64,000 nucleotides of DNA, from positions 59,849,093 through 59,913,092 of the forward strand of contig OX344763.1 of the NCBI GenBank assembly GCA_947034895.1, given 5' to 3'. How positions within the stretch are numbered: position 1 is the first letter of the stretch; the number at the start of each line of letters is the position of its first letter. Positions 58,310-64,000 of the stretch are shown here, piece after piece. Under the pieces are notes generated by a model, which was given only the letters and a program-made list of their open reading frames with translations, ran no database searches and was not told the origin of the DNA. Position numbers and translations under genes: made by a program. This DNA comes from Rhytidiadelphus loreus. Its lineage: Eukaryota > Streptophyta > Bryopsida > Hypnales > Hylocomiaceae.

Positions 58310-58663
58310 GATTGCCCGAAAAACAATATTGTTCATAACTTTCACATTACTAATCCAAATGGAATGAATCAAAGCTACACATGTAGACAAAAATATGACC
58401 TTTAAGAAGAAAAAATTAAAAAATTAATTTCAAATTCTTGTAGATTTCTTTTTCTGCCCTGAGACATTCTTTACAAATTATGTTAAAGATGCTATAGCTT
58501 TGGTTCCCGGGCACCAATTGAAACAAAATTTATATTCCCATAAAGGTAATAAGCTCTTATATATTATGAGATAGTTTCCAAAAAATTCATTAAAAATTGA
58601 GATCATAGGAACCTGCCCAAAATCCATTTTGTCCCTCGAGGGGACAATGGTCCTTTAGGGGTT
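58310..58663 (-). repeat. Dispersed repeat copy, inverted partner at 27172-27520
   Basis: Reverse complement is collinear with 27172-27520. It ends next to the minisatellite at 58690 with an ACCCCTAAAGGACCATTG-type stretch on the minus strand. Confidence 0.6.
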
Positions 58664-58689
58664 AAGTTAATCTTTATGCACATGAAGCC

Positions 58690-58960
58690 GCCCTTCTTTC
58701 CCCCGAGGTCACCCATGGCACTCGAAGTCTCTCATAAAACCCGAAGTCGTCCATCTGGGACCCGAAGTCGCCCATCTGAGACCCGAAGTTGCCCATCTGA
58801 GACCCGAAGTCGCCCATCTGAGACCTGAAGTCATCCATCTGGGACCCGAAGTCGCCCATCTAGGACCCGAAGTTGCCCTCCCTGGACCCACGTTCGCCCT
58901 ATTTCGGACTTGAAGTCGCTTGCCGGACCCGCGTTCGCACCATGTGACCCGAAGTCGACT
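58690..58960 (+). repeat. GC-rich minisatellite, 21-bp units, upstream of the hAT gene
   Basis: About six units of 21 bp with pattern GACCCGAAGTCGCCCATCTG between 58735 and 58870, then looser copies (GGACCCGCGTTCGC, GACCCGAAGTCGACTC). The core has the orientation of the downstream transposase. The regular period yields a spurious repetitive protein on the minus strand. Confidence 0.78.
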
Positions 58961-59321
58961 CTTGCAAAGGTGTGCGCCTCCATATGCCTGGAGGTGGACC
59001 AGCGGTCGGGTAGGGCGACCTTAGATGTAATACAGTTTTGTAGCAGCGACCTAAAACCATCCTTGGAGCATGTGGAGGGCAAGACCGAAAGCACTATAAA
59101 GGTAGAGGAACAACATTGGATTTTCATTGCTTTGTTGATGAACATATGGCTTGGATCTTCTTAAGAGGCTTCATGCAATGTTATATTCTTCAGAGGGCAA
59201 CAACCTTGCTTTGAGTGATTAGAAAACTACTCGAAGCGGTGGCTTTGTCATAACTTCTTTTTTCGAAGCACTTGGATAGATACATATTTCGGATTGGAAT
59301 AACGCATATTAGATAAACAAT

Positions 59322-62300
59322 ATGGCAAACCGAGGTGCGGGGAGGAGGACAAACATAAATGATACTCAAATAGCCACAAAGGAGTGGGATCCATAGTTGG
59401 TTATTGAAACAAACCCCGCTCGTTTTGCAAATACCAGTACTTGTATTTTTTGTGGTTGGAAAAAAGTTTTCGTGCGGAAGCGGGCATTTGGTCACTTTGG
59501 TTACCCCCGTACATCAACAGTGAAACTTTGTAAACGTATTCCATCGGTAGTCCTCGAAGTATTCAAGAATTGTGAAGGATTGTACTAAAAGAAATGAGTT
59601 TGGAGGAGATGCATGGAGCAGATCCTGAGGTTGATGTTGTTGCTGAGTCTGTTGCGGGGTATACTGTAGATGCATCAGTCGAAGGGTCTGTGGACCCAAG
59701 CGACAGGACAGAAGCACCTAATGCACCGCCTCGTAATCCAGATTCAACGAATTCTACTCCTGTAATGGTGAGAAGGATGCGCTCAATTTCGATTTCTTGT
59801 CAACAAAGCATGGATGAATCATTCCGAGTCAATGAAAGACAAAACTTGGACAGACTATGGGCTTCTTTCTTTTATGAGGCTAACATTGCATTCAATGTGG
59901 TGCGGCACCCAGCCTTTGTGAATGCTGTGAAAGCAACTTCGATATGTGGATTTCCATATTCTCCACCATCGTACAATGTGGTGTGCACTAAACTACTTGA
60001 TGTGAAGAAGGAGGCTGTTACGAAAATGGTCAGTAGTCGAACAAAGAGTTCTATTGCCCAATATGGAGCTACTATCTGTTCGGATGGATGGTTAGATACG
60101 AATCACCGTCCCTTGTTCAATATGATGCTCGTCTGCCCTGTGGGTGATGTCTTCCTGAGATCGGTTGACACTACAGGAGAGAGGAAAGACATGGCGTATA
60201 GGATGAATACAATGGCTACCTACATAGAGCAGGTGGGACTAGGAAATATTGTCCAATTGTATATAGACAATGCTTCTGTAATGATAGGGTCAATGCGCGA
60301 GTTGCAAGCAAGGTATCTCCACATGTATACACAAGGATGTGCTGCACATATATTGGACTTACTTTTGGAAGACTGGGGAAAGGAAAAAAAGATCAAAGAT
60401 CTAGTGGATAAGGCCAGGGCAATTGTGAAGTTTATAAATAAGTACCACTTGACTTTGGGTCTCTTCCGTAAGTACTCGCCGAAGAAGTCATTGAGACTTC
60501 CCGCGGCCACACGCTTCGCAGTGCATTTTCTCATGATAGATCGTTTGGTAGAATGCAAACAAGCGCTTCAATTCGTGGTGGGGGACGAGACGTATATGCC
60601 ATTTGAGAATAGTTTGGTCAGCAAGACAAACGGACTCATTACAAGAGAGCGGGCCCGTAAAGCGTGAGAGGACATAGTTTCGGAAGTGTTTTGGGTGGAA
60701 TGTGGTAATTTCCAGCACATAGTACTTCTAGTGATCCTTGCTCTACGCCAATTCAATGGAAAAATACCAGCGACACCGAAAGCTTGGATAATAATGAGTA
60801 GCCTTTGAGAGCACGTGTGCACTTTAAAGGAGGCTCCGTTCTTTCTTGATGAGCAGACCGTGACGAAGTTCCTAAAACAATTTGATGCTCGTTGGAAGTT
60901 GATGCGCACAGACCTCTATTATGCAGGGGCATTGTTAAACCCGTATTTGACAGATGTGGAAGAGCTTCATAACAATGGAGAGGCAAAGCGAGCATTGAAT
61001 CAAGTCATTAGAAAATTGAGCGGACCATTGAATGTGGATGAAGATGAAGCAATTGCTGAGTTGACGAAATTTGAAGAGAAGTCGGGTCCTTTTGATCCAT
61101 TACAAGAGGCTCTAGATGTTACTCGATGTAACTTGTTGCCTCATCAATGGTGGAATTGTGTGGGTGGGAACGCTCTTCCAAAAATAGCAAGGAGAGTTTT
61201 GTCTCTGACATGCTCAGCATCATCTTGTGAAAGAAACTGGAGCATGTATTTGTTTGTACACGATAAAGTGCGTAATCGCCTAGCCACAAAGAAGGCTGAG
61301 ATGATGGTGTATATCTATACGAACAACAAATTGGAACGTGAAAAATAAGGACACAATCCAGCACTATTCTACAAAAAGTACCTTGTAGATGGAGATACAA
61401 ATGAAGAGAATGAGGAACCATATTCTTTAGGGGACGAAGATGAAGTTAGGTTTAGAGATTTGAGAGAAGAACAGAGACGTGTGGTAGTAGAAGAATGCCT
61501 CCGTGGAAATAGGTGGACTCGTATGGTGCCCCGTGTAGGTAGTCCTCCACGAGGACGATACCACAACACGTTTGTGGGTGATGATGATGGACTCAGCTCT
61601 CCAGAGGCAGAGCACCAACACAGACACGAAGCCCCTCATGTGTTGGCTTGGGATGCATTTTCGGTAATCAATCCAGACCCAACGAGGGAAAGAACTTCTG
61701 ATGACAACAATGAAAGTGTAGATATTCTAGTGGTAGATGAAGTGGTGCTTGTAAGGTCTCCAGTTGCCACATGTCTGCTGCCTAGTATGCCAATGAACCT
61801 CTGAAGTGGTGCACGAGTTAATGTACAGGGTGAAAGGCAAGAAGAGGTGTCGCATATTGAAGAGGTACCTGCAGTTCGTCCAAGTTTAGCACCGTCCAAC
61901 AATGCTGCAACAAAAACGAGGGTGTACGATTCAGATGCGCCATTGCAAGTGGTATTCAACGAGACCCATACCCGTGGGTCCAATCGCCCAGCAAGTGTAG
62001 ACATTGCCACAACATCGAGGATTGTACCAACTCCTCTAACAAGGTTGCTGACACATAATGATCTACGACAGATCGTTGATGAAAGAGTGCATGGCTAAGC
62101 TCCACAACCTACTCCAGTTTCATTGATGTCAGGCCCTGGAGAATCATCCAGGCGATCGCGTGAACACTTCAAATCAGGAAATAAACGAACCTACAAGACA
62201 TAAGACAGAGTGACACGAAACCCCAAGCGTCAAAACCATGCTATCCATCCATTTGTCATTGGAGAACGAAATTCCACTCGAAATCCTTGGCCATCAAGCG

Positions 62301-62608
62301 CTGCAGCGAGAGCGGAGCGTCAACATGTTGGGCAACAGGCGCTTGAGCGACCGACTAGTCCTATTATCAATGGAACCACTAATGCATCGAGGCGGACAAA
62401 GTGATTAGTACTAGCCGAAGGTGTTGGCGGTTTAGAAACACAAGTGCGAAATTTGAACTCTAAGGTGGAACGTGAGGTGATCCTTCAACCTACAAGCAGA
62501 GAGGATGATGAAAACGATGTCTCAAGAGCTAGTGACAGTAGTGGACCACATGAAGACACCGACCCCGATGTAGATGAAGCGGAAAGCAATTCTACCTTCA
62601 CAATGTAA
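59322..62608 (+). pseudogene. hAT-superfamily transposase with BED finger (DUF659 type)
   Basis: ATG at 59322. A BED-like zinc finger lies at about 59436-59520 (CIFCGWKK, then FGHFGYP, C). After a frameshift near 59585 one frame continues from 59594 to 62608. The DUF659-type catalytic region is at about 59930-60400 (FPYSPPSYN, ICSDGWLDTNHRP, YIDNASVM, CAAHILDLLLEDWG), including conserved Asp and the CAAH motif. The hAT C-terminal dimerisation domain is at about 61140-61330 (LTCSASSCERNWS, KVRNRLATKKAEMMVYI). A long Ser/Glu/Arg-rich tail follows. Stops near 59394, 60665, 60806, 61346, 61801, 62096, 62201 and 62401 are mostly TGA or TAA, consistent with C-to-T change. hAT transposases cut and paste with 8-bp duplications; I did not find the terminal inverted repeats. 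It cannot encode active enzyme as read. Confidence 0.85.
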
Positions 62609-63115
62609 TGTGTTCCATTATAGATGTGGAGGCCTTCGAATAGTACTATAAGGATTTAACATCAATGCCTTGTAGTGAAGATTTGTTGCCAAAGCTTGTA
62701 GTGAAATAGCTAGATTTTGAATTTTGTGTAGTCCATCACTTGGCTTCGCAAAGTCAGGAAGATTGTAAGAGGTACTTTGGTGTTGACGACAATGATTAAT
62801 GAAGGTATCTATAGTTTTTGCAAACAAGTGTGCAATTTCAAATAGGAGTGGTCCTCGTACTCAATTGTGAAGATCATCCCTATGTATGTACGCAGTTCCA
62901 TTTAAATTAATATGATTATTGTGCTTGTTTTTATAATTATTATCTTTAGGCTTATGAATTGATTGTTCTATGATATGTCATTATATTATGCCAGTTCATT
63001 TGCTTTGGTACGTACTGAGCACATAATTCAATGCTTATATATTGCCGTGGAATGTGTTGGTTGAAGAATAAATATTGGAAATAAAATGTTGTGGGGGCCC
63101 TAGACTTGTAGCCAA
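62609..63115. other. AT-rich spacer
   Basis: Probably the 3' untranslated region and flank of the hAT gene. No coding frame or repeat recognised. Confidence 0.5.
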
Positions 63116-63119
63116 GTTG

Positions 63120-63335
63120 CCCTGGATTTTGGACCCACAGTCGCCCTAGATTTTGGACCCACAATCGCCCTGGATTTCGGACCTACAATCGCCCCTACCC
63201 GTGGTTGCCCCCTACCCGCGGTCGCCCCTACCCGTAGTTGCCCCCTACCCGCGGTCGCCCCTACCCGTGGTTGCCCCCTACCCGAGGTTGCCCCTACCCG
63301 TGGTTGTCTCTACCCGCGGTCACCCCTTAGGAAGC
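63120..63335 (+). repeat. GC-rich minisatellite, 15-16-bp units
   Basis: Starts as GGACCCACAGTCGCCC with GGATTTT spacers, then becomes about nine alternating units of CCTACCCGTGGTTGCCC and CCTACCCGCGGTCGCCC. Same core family as the arrays at 30.4, 35.5, 53.5, 55.6 and 58.7 kb. Confidence 0.78.
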
Positions 63336-63527
63336 ACGCCACGTCACAGCCACGTAGGACAGTCTGTTTTACCAAGGGGTAAAAAAATTTGAAATCCGAA
63401 ATCCGTACACGACAACAAAAACCGCTCATACTCGACAACTTGACAATTCGACATGCGACATGCGACGTCTATTAGACACAAAAACCCAAAATTTTGTCAG
63501 ACAAGACAACCCTGGTAATTGGCGAAG

Positions 63528-64000
63528 ATTTCAGCGCAGAATGTTGTCTCCTTAGCAAATTTGCAGCAACAAATTTAGTTGTCGCAGCAGCAAAACGAGC
63601 TTGCACTCGCACAATTGAGGGCGGACCAAACAAAGGAGAGGGCTGAAAACCTTGAACTCCATAGGTGTAATCAAGAGTGGATGCGGTTGGAGTCCCAAAC
63701 AAAATAGAGAAAAGCTTAACAAAATAGAGAAAAGAGCTAGTCCAACAAAATAGAGAAAAGAACTAATCAAGAGCTAGCCCAACAAAATAGAGAAAAGCTG
63801 CAGATCTTGATCAAGAAGGTCGGAGTTGAGCCGATTGTAGCATTGCCCTCTCTCCCCAAGACTCCGGTGTTGTAGCTGCAGGGTCAACCGTCTGGATCTA
63901 ACATCAACAATGCCTCGAGCCCCACGTAGTCTTTGCCAATGTCTCCACCACTTCCGAGTAGCGCACCCGAGTCTCCCGCTCCACTATTGTCTAATGATAT
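63528..64000 (+). pseudogene. Gln-rich coiled-coil relic, cut by the window end
   Basis: Frame with ISAQNVVSLANLQQQ, SQQQNELALAQLRADQTKERAENLELH, several TAG/TAA stops, then ELAQQNREKLQILIKKVGVEP and a Ser/Pro-rich part running off the window. Between 63699 and 63798 an AACAAAATAGAGAAAAG motif is repeated four times. The spacing to the minisatellite (about 200 bp) and the orientation match the other array-gene pairs. Family not recognised. Confidence 0.45.

Noticed and set aside
58674..58891. Minus-strand repetitive open frames rich in Gly, Ser and Met
   Set aside because: They arise because a 21-bp period keeps all frames open; no other coding evidence.
58690..58960. Regular 21-bp repeats resembling a CRISPR array
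   Set aside because: Units are contiguous without unique spacers, and the context is a plant genome; it is a minisatellite.

Overview
The window looks like nuclear DNA of a land plant. It is AT-rich and repeat-dense, with GT-AG introns, TTTAGGG-type telomere-like repeats, CACTA-type MITEs and Ty3/gypsy elements primed by tRNA-Asp. Several protein families (a DUF7869-like protein, a ParB/amino-methyltransferase fusion, a large DDE-like transposase) are ones I associate from memory with non-seed plants (liverworts, lycophytes, ferns). The species cannot be fixed from the sequence. I see no intact ordinary housekeeping gene. Almost every coding region is decayed, mostly by stops explicable as C-to-T change (CGA to TGA, CAG/CAA to TAG/TAA, TGG to TAG/TGA), with few frameshifts. 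That pattern suggests long-methylated repeats.

Layout. 1-4.1 kb: broken DUF7869-type gene on the minus strand. 4.1-7.0 kb: AT-rich spacer with a short telomere-like tract. 7.0-24.3 kb: a nested retrotransposon stack. A Ty3/gypsy element (A, 6984-22215) lies inside a reversed LTR of a second family (C, remnant 22216-24272), and its own 3' LTR was hit by a solo LTR of a third family (B, 18634-22179, 5-bp duplication GTATA). 24.3-30.1 kb: two diverged copies of an unrecognised gene family, one with a RING-H2 finger. 30.4-34.0 kb: a 24-bp minisatellite split by an intact solo LTR of family C (30567-33954, duplication GGTAC). 34.0-35.7 and 53.5-55.3 kb: two inverted copies of a 1.65-kb repeat. Between them lie a protein-kinase relic (36.0-37.6), a multi-exon ParB-like plus permuted N6/N4-type methyltransferase gene (46.5 down to 38.8, minus strand) and a DDE-like transposase gene (47.2-51.3), the last two divergent. 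55.9-57.5 kb: third copy of the unrecognised family. 59.3-62.6 kb: hAT-type transposase with BED finger. 63.1-64.0 kb: another minisatellite and a coding relic cut by the window end.

Three features stand out. First, the roughly 3.4-kb LTRs of families A, B and C each carry one related protein-coding frame inside the LTR, flanked by two TATA-like boxes and followed by a conserved hairpin. Second, a GC-rich repeat with core ACCCGAAGTCGCCC, in three cases with a conserved block of about 50-70 bp, sits just upstream of otherwise unrelated genes in a constant orientation. Third, the ParB/methyltransferase fusion resembles phage or plasmid proteins but has plant introns; its 3.2-kb first intron holds about ten copies of a TCTCG-N4-CGAGA palindrome, several about 150-180 bp apart.
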